A DNA stretch of 7,770 nucleotides from assembly GCA_030600405.1 (NCBI GenBank), contig JAUVMD010000050.1:1-7770 (forward strand), in the 5' to 3' direction. A model generated the notes under the pieces. That model saw nothing but the letters and a program-made list of their open reading frames with translations. It did no database searches and had not been told where the DNA came from. The stretch comes from Nitrospirota bacterium (GTDB taxonomy: Bacteria > Nitrospinota > Nitrospinia > Nitrospinales > Nitrospinaceae). This document shows, piece after piece, positions 1 to 7,080 of the stretch; the first letter of the stretch is position 1, and each line of letters starts with the position of its first letter. Both the position numbers and the translations under genes were made by a program.

Positions 1-1011
1 GAAGAGATCAAGTCCGTCGGCGCCGGAGATATCGCCGCGGCTATCGGTTTTAAAAAGACCTTTACAGGCGACACGCTTTGCCCGGAAGACAAGCCGGTGG
101 TGCTGGAAGCCATTTCCTTCCCCCAACCCGTCATTTACGTAGCCATCGAACCCAAATCCAAACCTGAACAGGACAAGCTTTCAGATTGTCTCATTAAGCT
201 TCAGCAGGAAGACCCCACCTTCGAAGTCAAAACCGATCCCGAAACCAACCAGACCATTATTTCTGGAATGGGTGAACTCCATCTGGAGATTCTGGTGGAG
301 CGCATGCGGAGGGAGTTTTCGTTGGACGTCAACGTCTCCAAGCCTCAGGTGGCGTTCCGGGAGACCATCACCAAAGGGGTGGAGCACGAATATAAATACG
401 TCAAACAGTCCGGCGGCCGGGGTCAGTATGGACATGTGGAGATTTACGTAGAGCCCCGCGAGCCTGGCGAAGGATTCGAGTTTGTCAACAAGATCGTCGG
501 TGGATCCATCCCCAGGGAATATATACCCGCAGTTCAAAAGGGGATCGAAGAAGCGATGGACCGTGGTATCCTCTGTGGATATTCCGTGGTCGATGTGCGG
601 GTCACCCTGAATGACGGGTCATACCATGAGGTGGATTCCTCAGAGATGGCCTTTAAGATTTGTGCGTCCATAGCATTTCAGGAAGCCTGTAAAAAGGCGA
701 AACCTGTTCTATTGGAACCCGTCATGGAGGTGGAAGTGGTGACCCCTGAAGAGTTCATGGGCGATGTCATCGGTAACCTGAATTCCAAGCGCGGTAAAAT
801 TAAAGAATTGAGCGATCGAGCGGGCGCCAAAGTGATCCGCGCGGAAGTCCCGCTCGCTGGGATGTTTGGATATTCGACGGATTTACGGTCGGCCACCCAG
901 GGCCGGGCCAACTATAGTATGGAGTTTTCAAAGTACGATACCGTTCCCAACAGTATTGCTGAGGAGCTGATTGCTAAATCCAAAGGACCTTCTAGTGAAG
1001 TTCCGGCATAA
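1..1011 (+). CDS. fusA: Elongation factor G, 3' part (C-terminal half)
   Basis: The frame is open from base 1, so the 5' half, including the GTPase domain, lies outside the window; 336 residues are visible. EF-G is the cytosolic GTPase that drives tRNA-mRNA translocation on the ribosome. The fragment opens in the end of domain II ([17 protein letters not shown], then TGDTLC). Domain III starts near fragment residue 41 ([13 protein letters not shown]). Domain IV starts near 114 ([10 protein letters not shown]) and carries the GGRGQYGH loop and the tip loop SYHEVDSSE; its His (fragment residue 209) aligns with the translocation-critical His of E. coli EF-G. Domain V starts near 237 ([22 protein letters not shown]) and ends with the usual [16 protein letters not shown] segment. 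The family is about 690-700 residues, so roughly half is present. tuf follows after 63 bases, the classic str-operon order. The motifs match canonical EF-G rather than RF-3 or tetracycline-protection proteins. Confidence 0.98.
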   Translation, partial: EEIKSVGAGDIAAAIGFKKTFTGDTLCPEDKPVVLEAISFPQPVIYVAIEPKSKPEQDKLSDCLIKLQQEDPTFEVKTDPETNQTIISGMGELHLEILVERMRREFSLDVNVSKPQVAFRETITKGVEHEYKYVKQSGGRGQYGHVEIYVEPREPGEGFEFVNKIVGGSIPREYIPAVQKGIEEAMDRGILCGYSVVDVRVTLNDGSYHEVDSSEMAFKICASIAFQEACKKAKPVLLEPVMEVEVVTPEEFMGDVIGNLNSKRGKIKELSDRAGAKVIRAEVPLAGMFGYSTDLRSATQGRANYSMEFSKYDTVPNSIAEELIAKSKGPSSEVPA

Positions 1012-1061
1012 AGTTAAAATTTAAACCCCATTATAAACCAACTGAGATTGGACAAAAAAAC

Positions 1062-1065
1062 GGAG
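1062..1065 (+). promoter_or_regulatory. Ribosome-binding site of tuf
   Basis: GGAG lies 9 bases before the tuf ATG, in the 63-base gap after fusA. The rest of that gap is A-rich and holds only a 4-bp inverted repeat (CCAA at 1038-1041, TTGG at 1048-1051). No convincing promoter or terminator is seen in it. Confidence 0.75.
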
Positions 1066-1074
1066 TGAACTGGT

Positions 1075-2265
1075 ATGGCTAAAGAAAAATTCGTGAGAGA
1101 TAAACCGCATGTCAATATAGGAACCATTGGGCACGTAGACCACGGGAAAACCACACTCACAGCGGCCATCACCGAAGTTTTATCCAAAAAAGGGCTCGCT
1201 GAGAGCGTCGCTTTCGACCAGATTGATAAGGCGCCGGAAGAAAAAGAGCGCGGCATCACCATTGCCATCGCCCACGTTGAGTATCAGACCGAAAAACGGC
1301 ATTACGCGCATGTGGACTGCCCCGGCCATGCTGACTATGTTAAAAACATGATCACCGGTGCGGCGCAGATGGACGGCGCCATCCTGGTCCTCAGCGCATC
1401 TGACGGACCTATGCCCCAAACCCGGGAGCATATCCTGCTCGCACGCCAGGTCGGTGTTCCCAAGATCGTGGTGTACATGAACAAATGCGATATGGTCGAC
1501 GATGAAGAGCTACTCGAATTGGTTGAGCTGGAAGTGCGCGAGTTGTTGAGCAAATACGAATTTCCCGGAGACGACATCCCCGTGATCCGCGGCAGCGCCC
1601 TGCAAGCTCTCGAAAATCCCGACGATCCAGAAAAGAGCAAGAGTGTCCTGGAATTGATGGACGCGGTGGATAATTACATCCCCGTTCCCGATCGGCCGGT
1701 CGACAAGCCGTTCCTAATGCCGATCGAGGACATCTTCAGCATCTCCGGCCGCGGTACCGTTGCTACGGGCCGTATCGAAACCGGCATCATCAAGGTAGGT
1801 GAGGAAATTGAAATCGTCGGGTTCCGCCCGACCACGAAAACCACCGTTACCGGCGTCGAAATGTTCCGCAAACTGCTCGATGACGGGCAAGCCGGTGACA
1901 ACGTCGGTCTGCTTCTGCGCGGCACCAAGCGGGAGGACATCGAGCGCGGTCAGGTGCTGGCCAAGCCCAAATCGATCACCCCGCACAAAAAGTTCAAAGC
2001 GGAAGTTTATATTCTGACTAAGGATGAAGGCGGACGGCACACGCCGTTCTTTAACGGGTATCGTCCGCAGTTTTATTTCCGGACCACCGACGTCACCGGT
2101 GTGGTAACCCTGCCCAGCGGCGTGGAAATGGTCATGCCCGGCGATAATGTGACGTTCGAAGTGACATTGATTACCGAAGTGGCCATGGCCAAGGAATTGC
2201 GTTTCGCGATTCGTGAAGGCGGCCGCACCGTGGGCGCGGGAATCGTCAGTGAGATTACAGAATAA
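1075..2265 (+). CDS. tuf: Elongation factor Tu
   Basis: EF-Tu binds GTP and aminoacyl-tRNA and delivers the tRNA to the ribosomal A site. The 396 residues match the usual family length (about 394-400). The G domain has the P-loop GHVDHGKT (19-26), switch I with RGIT (Thr62), DCPGH (81-85, with His85 as the catalytic His), NKCD (136-139) and the G5 segment GSAL. Domain II follows ([20 protein letters not shown]), then domain III, ending in [27 protein letters not shown] sequence. The ATG is chosen because it gives the conserved MAKEKF start and has GGAG 9 bases upstream. Switch I reads [12 protein letters not shown], where many bacteria have RGITINTAHVEY; this looks like lineage variation, since all nucleotide-binding motifs are intact. 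The TAA overlaps the rpsJ ATG by one base. Many bacteria carry a second tuf copy; none is visible here. Confidence 0.99.
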   Translation: MAKEKFVRDKPHVNIGTIGHVDHGKTTLTAAITEVLSKKGLAESVAFDQIDKAPEEKERGITIAIAHVEYQTEKRHYAHVDCPGHADYVKNMITGAAQMDGAILVLSASDGPMPQTREHILLARQVGVPKIVVYMNKCDMVDDEELLELVELEVRELLSKYEFPGDDIPVIRGSALQALENPDDPEKSKSVLELMDAVDNYIPVPDRPVDKPFLMPIEDIFSISGRGTVATGRIETGIIKVGEEIEIVGFRPTTKTTVTGVEMFRKLLDDGQAGDNVGLLLRGTKREDIERGQVLAKPKSITPHKKFKAEVYILTKDEGGRHTPFFNGYRPQFYFRTTDVTGVVTLPSGVEMVMPGDNVTFEVTLITEVAMAKELRFAIREGGRTVGAGIVSEITE

Positions 2266-2573
2266 TGAGCGATCAGAAAATCAAAATCAAACTGAAGGCC
2301 TACGACCACAAGCTTCTCGATTGGTCTGTGGGGGAAATCGTGGAAACCACCAAGCGCACCGGCGCACGGGTGGTGGGTCCCATTCCCTTGCCGACGGTCA
2401 GGAGCATATGGACCGTGCTTCGGTCCCCACACGTCGACAAAAAATCAAGAGAGCAGTTCGAGATAAGGACTCATAAACGAATTCTGGAGATTCTCGAGCC
2501 CACCCCACAAACGGTGGACGCGCTTATGAAGCTGGATTTGTCCGGCGGCGTGGATATTGAAATCAAACTATAA
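2265..2573 (+). CDS. rpsJ: 30S ribosomal protein S10 (NusE)
   Basis: S10 is a head protein of the 30S subunit. In other bacteria it also acts as NusE, pairing with NusB in transcription antitermination and contacting NusG. The length of 102 residues is normal. Conserved segments are [15 protein letters not shown] near the N-terminus, [14 protein letters not shown] (31-44), then [20 protein letters not shown] (50-69), and [12 protein letters not shown] at the end. The ATG is supported by the usual N-terminus. It overlaps the tuf stop as TAATG, which implies translation by termination-reinitiation; only a weak purine stretch precedes it, inside tuf. Trp20 and Trp49 stand where related S10 proteins usually have Gln and an aromatic Phe or Tyr. 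This is the first gene of the S10 operon in E. coli, but here it is fused directly to the str genes. Confidence 0.98.
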   Translation: MSDQKIKIKLKAYDHKLLDWSVGEIVETTKRTGARVVGPIPLPTVRSIWTVLRSPHVDKKSREQFEIRTHKRILEILEPTPQTVDALMKLDLSGGVDIEIKL

Positions 2574-2584
2574 AGAGTACTGTA

Positions 2585-3220
2585 ATGAATGGTTTGTTGG
2601 GAAAAAAAGTCGGAATGACCCAGGTGTTTACGGAAAAGGGCAATTGTGTCTGCGTCACCGTGATCCAGGTGGAAGGATGCGTTCCGGTTTTGAAGCGGAC
2701 CCAGGGGAAGAACGGGTACGAGGCAGTGGTTATGGCTTATGGCAAGCGCAAAGCCAAACACACTAACAAACCGATGCGAGGGGTTTACAGTCAGCTGAAG
2801 ACGGACCCCGCCCAACTGTTGACCGAGTTCCGGAACATGGAAGTCAGCGATGAAGACTTGGGAAAACCCTTGACCGTGGAAATGTTCAAGGAGGGTGACC
2901 GGGTGAACGTGGTCGGAGTTTCCAAGGGTAAAGGGTTTGCCGGAGTCATGAAGCGCCATGGATTTGGCGGCCATCCTGCCTCCCGCGGTACCCATGAATC
3001 GTTTCGAGGCGCCGGGTCGATCGGTATGGCGACTTATCCGGGACGCGTGTTCAAGGGGCGCCCCATGCCGGGACGCATGGGCGGCGAACAAGTCTACGCC
3101 AAAAATGTTCAGGTGGTTCGGGTGGATGCCGGGAATAACATTGTCTTGCTGAAAGGTTCCGTGCCGGGAGCCAACGGCGGGATCGTCCGGATACTTCAGA
3201 GACCCGGGTCAAAAAATTAA
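2585..3220 (+). CDS. rplC: 50S ribosomal protein L3
   Basis: L3 is an early-assembling large-subunit protein whose long extension reaches toward the peptidyl-transferase centre. The 211 residues match the family (about 205-215). The N-terminus MNGLLGKKVGMTQVFTEKG is typical. KGKGFAG (114-120) leads into the 23S-binding extension HPASRGTHESFRGAGSIG (130-147), then PGRVFKGRPMPGRMGG. The C-terminus has VPGANGGIV. E. coli L3 carries a PrmB-methylated Gln150 just after GSIG; here position 150 is Thr in GSIGMAT, so that modification cannot occur at the equivalent site. The ATG lies 11 bases after rpsJ, with only a weak AGAG as ribosome-binding site, consistent with coupled translation. Confidence 0.98.
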   Translation: MNGLLGKKVGMTQVFTEKGNCVCVTVIQVEGCVPVLKRTQGKNGYEAVVMAYGKRKAKHTNKPMRGVYSQLKTDPAQLLTEFRNMEVSDEDLGKPLTVEMFKEGDRVNVVGVSKGKGFAGVMKRHGFGGHPASRGTHESFRGAGSIGMATYPGRVFKGRPMPGRMGGEQVYAKNVQVVRVDAGNNIVLLKGSVPGANGGIVRILQRPGSKN

Positions 3221-3240
3221 GGGAGTAGAAAGAATCTATC

Positions 3241-3867
3241 ATGCCGGATTTGGATTTGATTAATTTGGATAAGAAAAAAATTGGGACCGTTCCCCTGTCG
3301 CCTGAGGTCTTTGATGTCAAGGTGCGGGAACATCTGGTGAAGGAATATGTCTCCCTGCAGCAGGCAGCTCGACGGAGTGGATCCGCTTCCACCATCGGCA
3401 ACCGTGGCGAAGTTCGCGGCGGCGGTAAGAAACCCTGGAGGCAAAAGGGGACCGGTCGTGCACGTGCGGGAAGTTCGCGTTCTCCGCTCTGGCGCGGCGG
3501 AATGACGGTCTTCGGACCACAGCCGAGAAGTTACACTTTCAAGCTGTCCAAAAAATCTAAAAAGCTGGCACTCAAATCCGTGCTGACGGAACGGGCTCGC
3601 AACAACGGCCTGCAGGTGGTGGAGAGTCTGACGCTTTCAGAACCCAAAACCAAAGCGGCGGTGGAATTGATCAAGAAGCTGGGATTGCCGCCGAGGACTC
3701 TGTTCGTGGTGGCGGAAAAAGACAAGAATCTGGAATTAGCGGTGCGCAATCTGCCTAGTACGGATGTGCTGCCGGTGGAAGGGCTTAACGTGTTTGATAT
3801 TCTGTATCACGAAACGATCGTGTGTACGCCTGAATCCATCAAGAAAATCGAGGAGCGTTTAAACTGA
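3241..3867 (+). CDS. rplD: 50S ribosomal protein L4
   Basis: L4 binds 23S rRNA early in assembly and sends a long loop into the peptide exit tunnel. In E. coli it also represses its own S10 operon. The length is 208 residues (E. coli has 201). The tunnel loop spans about residues 52-95: RGEVRGGGKKPWRQKGTGRA followed by RAGSSRSPLWRGG. Lys69 in WRQKG aligns with E. coli Lys63, a site of erythromycin-resistance mutations, and is wild type here. The globular part contains KSVLTERA and ends in SIKKIEERLN. The ATG gives a standard N-terminus. GGGAG right after the rplC stop is 15 bases upstream, which is long; a purine run (AGAAAGAA) is closer. The TGA overlaps the rplW ATG. With no gap before rpsJ, E. 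coli-style L4 leader control upstream of rpsJ is unlikely. Confidence 0.98.
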   Translation: MPDLDLINLDKKKIGTVPLSPEVFDVKVREHLVKEYVSLQQAARRSGSASTIGNRGEVRGGGKKPWRQKGTGRARAGSSRSPLWRGGMTVFGPQPRSYTFKLSKKSKKLALKSVLTERARNNGLQVVESLTLSEPKTKAAVELIKKLGLPPRTLFVVAEKDKNLELAVRNLPSTDVLPVEGLNVFDILYHETIVCTPESIKKIEERLN

Positions 3868-4160
3868 TGGACCTCAATCACTACAGTATTTTGGAGAAGC
3901 CCCTCATTACGGAAAAAAGCACCATGATGCAGGAGCATGGCAACCGGGTGATGTTTCAGGTGAAGCGTTCCGCCAATAAATTGCAGATTAAAGAGGCGGT
4001 GCAGAATATATTCAGTGTGACCGTGCTCAATGTAAATACGATCAATGTCAAACCCAAAGGCCGGCGGTTCGGGCGGCATCAGGGCCAAACCAAAGCCTGG
4101 AAGAAGGCTATCGTTTTATTGAAAGAAGGAGATCGCATCGACTTCTTTGAAGGTGTGTAA
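3867..4160 (+). CDS. rplW: 50S ribosomal protein L23
   Basis: L23 sits at the mouth of the exit tunnel, where trigger factor and the signal recognition particle dock. The 97 residues fit the bacterial family (about 95-100). The start [12 protein letters not shown] is typical; Glu16 in ITEK aligns with the trigger-factor docking Glu18 of E. coli L23. The segment [19 protein letters not shown] is the conserved helix region, [18 protein letters not shown] is the rRNA-binding loop, and the end is [19 protein letters not shown]. The ATG shares one base with the rplD stop (TGATG). AGGAG at 3851-3855, inside rplD, lies 11 bases upstream, so translation is probably both coupled and Shine-Dalgarno led. 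Confidence 0.98.
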   Translation: MDLNHYSILEKPLITEKSTMMQEHGNRVMFQVKRSANKLQIKEAVQNIFSVTVLNVNTINVKPKGRRFGRHQGQTKAWKKAIVLLKEGDRIDFFEGV

Positions 4161-4165
4161 AGAAT

Positions 4166-4999
4166 ATGGCCGTACGTAAACTAAATCCGACATCCGCTGG
4201 TGTCCGGTTCCAAACCATCTCCGATTTTGCCGAAGTCACCAAGACCACTCCGGAAAAGAGCCTGTTGGTTTCCATTTCCCGAAAAGGGGGGCGGAACAAC
4301 AACGGTCGGATTACTGCGAAGCGCCGTGGCGGCGGGCATCGTAAGTTGTATCGGGTGATCGATTTCAAACGGAATAAAGATGGCATTCCCGCGAAAGTGA
4401 CCGGGATCGAATACGATCCCAACCGGTCGGCGAATATTGCATTACTGTCTTACGCGGACGGAGAAAAGCGATACATTATCGCTCCCAAAGAACTGAAAGA
4501 CGGAGACAAGGTGATGTCCGGTCCCGATGCGGAAGTGCGGCCGGGAAATTGTCTTCCTCTGGAAAAGATTCCCGAAGGCACGCTGATTCATAATATCGAA
4601 TTACGGCCGGGAAAAGGCGGGCAGATCGCCCGGAGCGCCGGAGCGTCTGTTCAACTGATGGCGAAAGAAGGCCGGTATGCCAACATCAAATTAGGTTCCG
4701 GAGAAGTCCGGCTGGTGGAAGTCAAATGCCGGGCCACCGTGGGTACGGTCGGGAACACCGACCACGAAAAGGTTTCCATCGGAAAAGCCGGACGTTCGCG
4801 GTGGTTGGGGAAGCGGCCGCGCGTACGGGCGGTGGCGATGAACCCGGTGGATCACCCAATGGGTGGTGGTGAAGGGCGCTCTTCCGGTGGCAGACATCCC
4901 TGTAGTCCGTGGGGGACACCGGCTAAAGGTTATAAGACAAGGAAAGTGAAAAAACTGTCCAGTAAATACATTCTGAGCCGGAAGAAAAAGAGACGTTAA
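4166..4999 (+). CDS. rplB: 50S ribosomal protein L2
   Basis: L2 is one of the most conserved large-subunit proteins; it binds 23S rRNA, supports subunit joining and lies close to the peptidyl-transferase centre. The length of 277 residues is normal (E. coli has 273). The N-terminal part has [12 protein letters not shown] and [17 protein letters not shown]; the central domain has [25 protein letters not shown] sequence and [16 protein letters not shown]; the C-terminus has [20 protein letters not shown] and a basic tail RKKKRR. His230 in VDHP corresponds to the functionally important His229 of E. coli and is present. Position 232 is Met where most L2 proteins have His (DHPHGGGEGR). The ATG is 5 bases after rplW, and AAGGTG at the end of rplW serves as the ribosome-binding site. 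Confidence 0.99.
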   Translation: MAVRKLNPTSAGVRFQTISDFAEVTKTTPEKSLLVSISRKGGRNNNGRITAKRRGGGHRKLYRVIDFKRNKDGIPAKVTGIEYDPNRSANIALLSYADGEKRYIIAPKELKDGDKVMSGPDAEVRPGNCLPLEKIPEGTLIHNIELRPGKGGQIARSAGASVQLMAKEGRYANIKLGSGEVRLVEVKCRATVGTVGNTDHEKVSIGKAGRSRWLGKRPRVRAVAMNPVDHPMGGGEGRSSGGRHPCSPWGTPAKGYKTRKVKKLSSKYILSRKKKRR

Positions 5000-5024
5000 T
5001 TGTAGAACAACTTGTTGTATCAAC
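5000..5024 (+). other. Overlapping small inverted repeats in the rplB-rpsS gap
   Basis: Directly after the rplB stop, three short complementary pairs overlap: TTGT/ACAA with a 3-base loop (5000-5010), ACAAC/GTTGT with a 2-base loop (5007-5018), and GTTG/CAAC with a 3-base loop (5014-5024). They share arms, so only some can form at once. The rpsS ribosome-binding site AAGGA begins 2 bases downstream. The stems are weak and could be chance. Confidence 0.35.
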
Positions 5025-5025
5025 T

Positions 5026-5030
5026 AAGGA
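5026..5030 (+). promoter_or_regulatory. Ribosome-binding site of rpsS
   Basis: AAGGA ends 9 bases before the rpsS ATG, at the 3' end of the 40-base rplB-rpsS gap. This is the longest gap inside the S10 block, so rpsS probably initiates with its own site rather than by simple reinitiation. Confidence 0.7.
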
Positions 5031-5039
5031 AATTTTTGA

Positions 5040-5327
5040 ATGGCGCGATCGCTGAAAAAAGGACCGTTTATCGACGATTCCCTGCAGGACAAAATCGAAT
5101 CGTTGAACCGGAAAAATGATAAGAAAATTGTGAAGACCTGGTCGCGTCGCTCGACCATTTCCCCGGATTTCGTCGGCCATACCCTGGCGGTGCATAACGG
5201 AAAAAAGTTCATTCCCGTGTTTGTTACCGAGAACATGGTGGGCCACAAGCTGGGAGAATTTTCTCCCACCCGGACCTTCCGGGCGCACAGCGGAAGAACC
5301 AAGAAGGCCGCACCGCCCAAAGGCTGA
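5040..5327 (+). CDS. rpsS: 30S ribosomal protein S19
   Basis: S19 lies in the 30S head, binds 16S rRNA with S13 and contributes to the intersubunit bridge near the A-site finger. The 95 residues match the family (about 90-95). The N-terminus [15 protein letters not shown] is nearly invariant. It is followed by [20 protein letters not shown] (32-51), the motif [20 protein letters not shown] and the C-terminal [13 protein letters not shown]. The tail TKKAAPPKG is slightly extended and basic, as is common. The start is fixed by the conserved N-terminus and the AAGGA upstream. The gene follows rplB and precedes rplV, the universal S10-operon order. Confidence 0.98.
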   Translation: MARSLKKGPFIDDSLQDKIESLNRKNDKKIVKTWSRRSTISPDFVGHTLAVHNGKKFIPVFVTENMVGHKLGEFSPTRTFRAHSGRTKKAAPPKG

Positions 5328-5337
5328 TGAGAGAGGT

Positions 5338-5350
5338 TAATTTTTAATTA
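5338..5350 (+). other. A+T-only inverted repeat before the rplV start
   Basis: TAATT and AATTA are separated by TTT; the second arm includes the A of the rplV start codon. It lies between the GAGAGG ribosome-binding site and the ATG. An all-A/U 5-bp stem is marginal in stability, so a functional role is uncertain. Confidence 0.3.
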
Positions 5351-5685
5351 TGGATGTTAAAGCGCGATTGAGACATACTCGCATCGGACCCCGGAAAGCC
5401 CGGTTGGTGGCAGATATGATTCGCGGCAAGAGCGTGACGGAAGCAATGAATGTGCTCACGTTCACACGGAAAAAAGCCGCCCGCCAAATTCAACAGTTGT
5501 TGAAATCCGCGTTGGCCAATGCCGAGGAAAATCACAAGGTGGTGGATGTGGATGATATGGTCGTCAAGAATATTACGGTGGATGAAGGTGTGGCCTGGAA
5601 ACGCCAGATGCCGCGGGCGCGGGGCACTGCTAATCAAATTAAGAAACGGACCAGCCATATTACCATTGTGTTAAACGAAAAATAA
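5350..5685 (+). CDS. rplV: 50S ribosomal protein L22
   Basis: L22 binds 23S rRNA and extends a beta-hairpin along the exit tunnel opposite L4, where tunnel constriction and macrolide effects arise. The length of 111 residues is typical. The N-terminus has RIGPRKARLVADMIRGKSV, the middle has ALANAEENHKV, and the hairpin has VDEGVAWKRQMPRARGTANQ followed by IKKRTSHITIVL. Trp83-Lys84-Arg85 aligns with the Met-Lys-Arg of E. coli L22 whose loss gives erythromycin resistance. The hairpin tip reads RGTANQIKKR where many bacteria have a more basic KGRADRILKR. The ATG is preceded by GAGAGG at 5331-5336, 13 bases away, with an A+T-only inverted repeat between them. Confidence 0.98.
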   Translation: MDVKARLRHTRIGPRKARLVADMIRGKSVTEAMNVLTFTRKKAARQIQQLLKSALANAEENHKVVDVDDMVVKNITVDEGVAWKRQMPRARGTANQIKKRTSHITIVLNEK

Positions 5686-5689
5686 ATTC

Positions 5690-5693
5690 GGAG
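5690..5693 (+). promoter_or_regulatory. Ribosome-binding site that supports the rpsC GTG start
   Basis: GGAG lies 7 bases before the GTG at 5701. With the conserved GQKVHP directly after that codon, it fixes GTG as the rpsC start. Confidence 0.8.
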
Positions 5694-5700
5694 AAATTAC

Positions 5701-6381
5701 GTGGGACAAAAGGTACATCCGTACGGATTTAGATTGGGAATCAACAAGCCTTGGAAATCCAACTGGTTTGGTAAAAGGGATTTTCCGGAACTGTTGCAGG
5801 AAGATATCAAGATCCGAAGTTTCTTAAGAAAAAATCTGTCCCATGCCGGCATCGCTAATCTGGAAATCGAGCGGTCAGCCAACCGGATTCGCATCAACAT
5901 TCACACCGCCCGCCCGGGAATCATCATCGGTAAGAAAGGGCTGGAAGTGGACCGGCTGAAAGAAGAACTGCAACGCATCATCGGCGGCAAGCAGGTCAAT
6001 CTGAATATCAAAGAAATTCGCCGGGCTGAGTTGGATGCCAATCTGGTGGCGCAGAATATCGCCATGCAGTTGGAAAAACGAATTTCCTTTCGGCGGGCCA
6101 TGAAAAAAAGCGTGCAGTCCTCTCTACGGTTTGGTGCGTTGGGCATTAAAATTCGATGTTCCGGCCGACTGGGTGGGCATGAAATTGCTCGGAGCGAATG
6201 GTACCGGGAAGGCCGCGTACCGCTTCACACCCTGCGGGCCGATATCGATTACGGAACGGCGGAAGCCCTGACGACTTACGGGATTATCGGTATCAAAGTT
6301 TGGGTTTATAAGGGTGAGATTTTTGAAAAAGCGGGGATGCCGGTGGGAAAAGTAGAAAATGGCGACAAGGTTAAAACCTAA
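5701..6381 (+). CDS. rpsC: 30S ribosomal protein S3, GTG start
   Basis: S3 forms part of the mRNA entry channel in the 30S head, and with S4 and S5 it helps unwind incoming mRNA. Translation from GTG gives 226 residues (E. coli has 233). GTG is chosen because the invariant [12 protein letters not shown] follows at once and GGAG is 7 bases upstream; no ATG fits. The KH domain has the [10 protein letters not shown] loop with GKKG at 77-80. Arg131, Arg132 and Lys135 in RRAMKK match the helicase-related basic residues described in E. coli. The C-terminal domain has [20 protein letters not shown] then [11 protein letters not shown] and [11 protein letters not shown]. The gene is 15 bases after rplV and 27 before rplP. 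Confidence 0.98.
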   Translation: MGQKVHPYGFRLGINKPWKSNWFGKRDFPELLQEDIKIRSFLRKNLSHAGIANLEIERSANRIRINIHTARPGIIIGKKGLEVDRLKEELQRIIGGKQVNLNIKEIRRAELDANLVAQNIAMQLEKRISFRRAMKKSVQSSLRFGALGIKIRCSGRLGGHEIARSEWYREGRVPLHTLRADIDYGTAEALTTYGIIGIKVWVYKGEIFEKAGMPVGKVENGDKVKT

Positions 6382-6383
6382 GG

Positions 6384-6398
6384 CCTGTCTTACAGGAG
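6384..6398 (+). promoter_or_regulatory. Small hairpin overlapping the rplP ribosome-binding site
   Basis: CCTGT (6384-6388) and ACAGG (6392-6396) form a perfect 5-bp stem with a CTT loop. The second arm overlaps the rplP Shine-Dalgarno AGGAG (6394-6398), which lies 10 bases before the ATG at 6409. The hairpin starts 2 bases after the rpsC TAA, so a ribosome finishing rpsC would disrupt it. The repeat and its overlap are seen directly; coupling of rplP to rpsC translation is inferred. Confidence 0.5.
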
Positions 6399-6408
6399 AG
6401 TTTGCATC

Positions 6409-6816
6409 ATGTTGATGCCCAAAAAAGTTAAATACCGGAAACGCCATAAAGGCAAAATGCGCGGAACAGCGTACCGCGGTGGCAGCGTTAGCTTCGGTGA
6501 GTACGGGTTGCAGGCTCTGGCCTGCGGTTGGATCACCAACCGGCAGATCGAAGCGGCGCGTATTGCCATGACCCGTCACGTTAAGCGTGGCGGTAAAATT
6601 TGGCTCCGCATTTTTCCGGACAAGCCGATCTCCAAAAAACCGGCGGAAACCCGTATGGGTAAGGGGAAAGGCAATCCTGAATACTGGGTGGCCGTGGTCA
6701 AGCCGGGACGTATTTTGTATGAAATGGCAGGTGTGGAGGAAGATGTGGCCAAGGAGGCTTTCCGGCTGGCGTCGCACAAGCTTTCCGTTCCGACACGGTT
6801 TGTAGTCAGTAAATAA
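6409..6816 (+). CDS. rplP: 50S ribosomal protein L16
   Basis: L16 binds 23S rRNA late in 50S assembly and contacts A-site tRNA near the peptidyl-transferase centre. The 135 residues match the family (about 135-145). The N-terminus [19 protein letters not shown] is standard, which selects the first ATG over the one 6 bases later. It is followed by [10 protein letters not shown], then [20 protein letters not shown] (45-64), [20 protein letters not shown] (65-84), then [10 protein letters not shown]. Arg82 in TRMGKGKG aligns with E. coli Arg81, which is hydroxylated there by an oxygenase; whether this happens here cannot be told. Trp41 in ACGWIT replaces a usually basic or small residue. AGGAG lies 10 bases upstream. 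Confidence 0.98.
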   Translation: MLMPKKVKYRKRHKGKMRGTAYRGGSVSFGEYGLQALACGWITNRQIEAARIAMTRHVKRGGKIWLRIFPDKPISKKPAETRMGKGKGNPEYWVAVVKPGRILYEMAGVEEDVAKEAFRLASHKLSVPTRFVVSK

Positions 6817-6834
6817 GGAAGCAGGGTTGCGATT

Positions 6835-7080
6835 ATGAAGATACAGGATATAAAAGAGCTTTCTGAAAAAGAACGCGAGGAAAAACTAAGCGACCTGCGC
6901 GAAGAATATTTTAATCTGAAGTTCCAGATGGCCATGGGAAAAATCGAGAATCCCGGCCGGTTGAAGTATATGCGGCGCGATATTGCCCGGATCATGACCC
7001 TGAAAGGCAGTCAACCGACGATTGTGCCTGCACAGATTGAACAAGAGAAGGAAAATAAGAAAACAGCTGATAAAAAATAA
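6835..7080 (+). CDS. rpmC: 50S ribosomal protein L29 with charged C-terminal tail
   Basis: L29 is a small two-helix protein beside L23 at the exit-tunnel mouth. Family members usually have about 60-72 residues; this one has 81. The core is conserved: [20 protein letters not shown] (6-25), the turn [16 protein letters not shown] and [10 protein letters not shown]. The additional residues, about 63-81 ([19 protein letters not shown]), are rich in Lys, Glu and Gln and look flexible. Such tails occur in some lineages. The ATG at 6835 gives the normal N-terminus. Candidate ribosome-binding sequences are AAGGAA, which overlaps the rplP stop, and AGGG 8 bases before the ATG. Its position between rplP and rpsQ confirms the call. 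Confidence 0.96.
   Translation: MKIQDIKELSEKEREEKLSDLREEYFNLKFQMAMGKIENPGRLKYMRRDIARIMTLKGSQPTIVPAQIEQEKENKKTADKK

Noticed and set aside
1038..1051. Inverted repeat CCAA/TTGG in the fusA-tuf gap as a possible terminator
   Set aside because: The stem is 4 bp with a 6-base loop and is followed by an A-run, not a T-run, on the transcribed strand. It does not fit an intrinsic terminator.
1001..1076. Possible promoter before tuf (TATAAA at 1032-1037; TTGGACA at 1049-1054)
   Set aside because: TATAAA has no good -35 box about 17 bases upstream, and TTGGACA would place its -10 box on the tuf start codon. Neither pair is convincing.
2471..3091. 206-codon open reading frame on the - strand opposite rplC
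   Set aside because: It lies wholly against rplC and the end of rpsJ, its translation resembles no family, and the + strand gene is certain. It is a by-product of codon bias.
6124..6777. 217-codon open reading frame on the - strand opposite rpsC and rplP
   Set aside because: It spans two certain ribosomal genes and their gap, has no recognisable domain, and no ribosome-binding context makes it credible.
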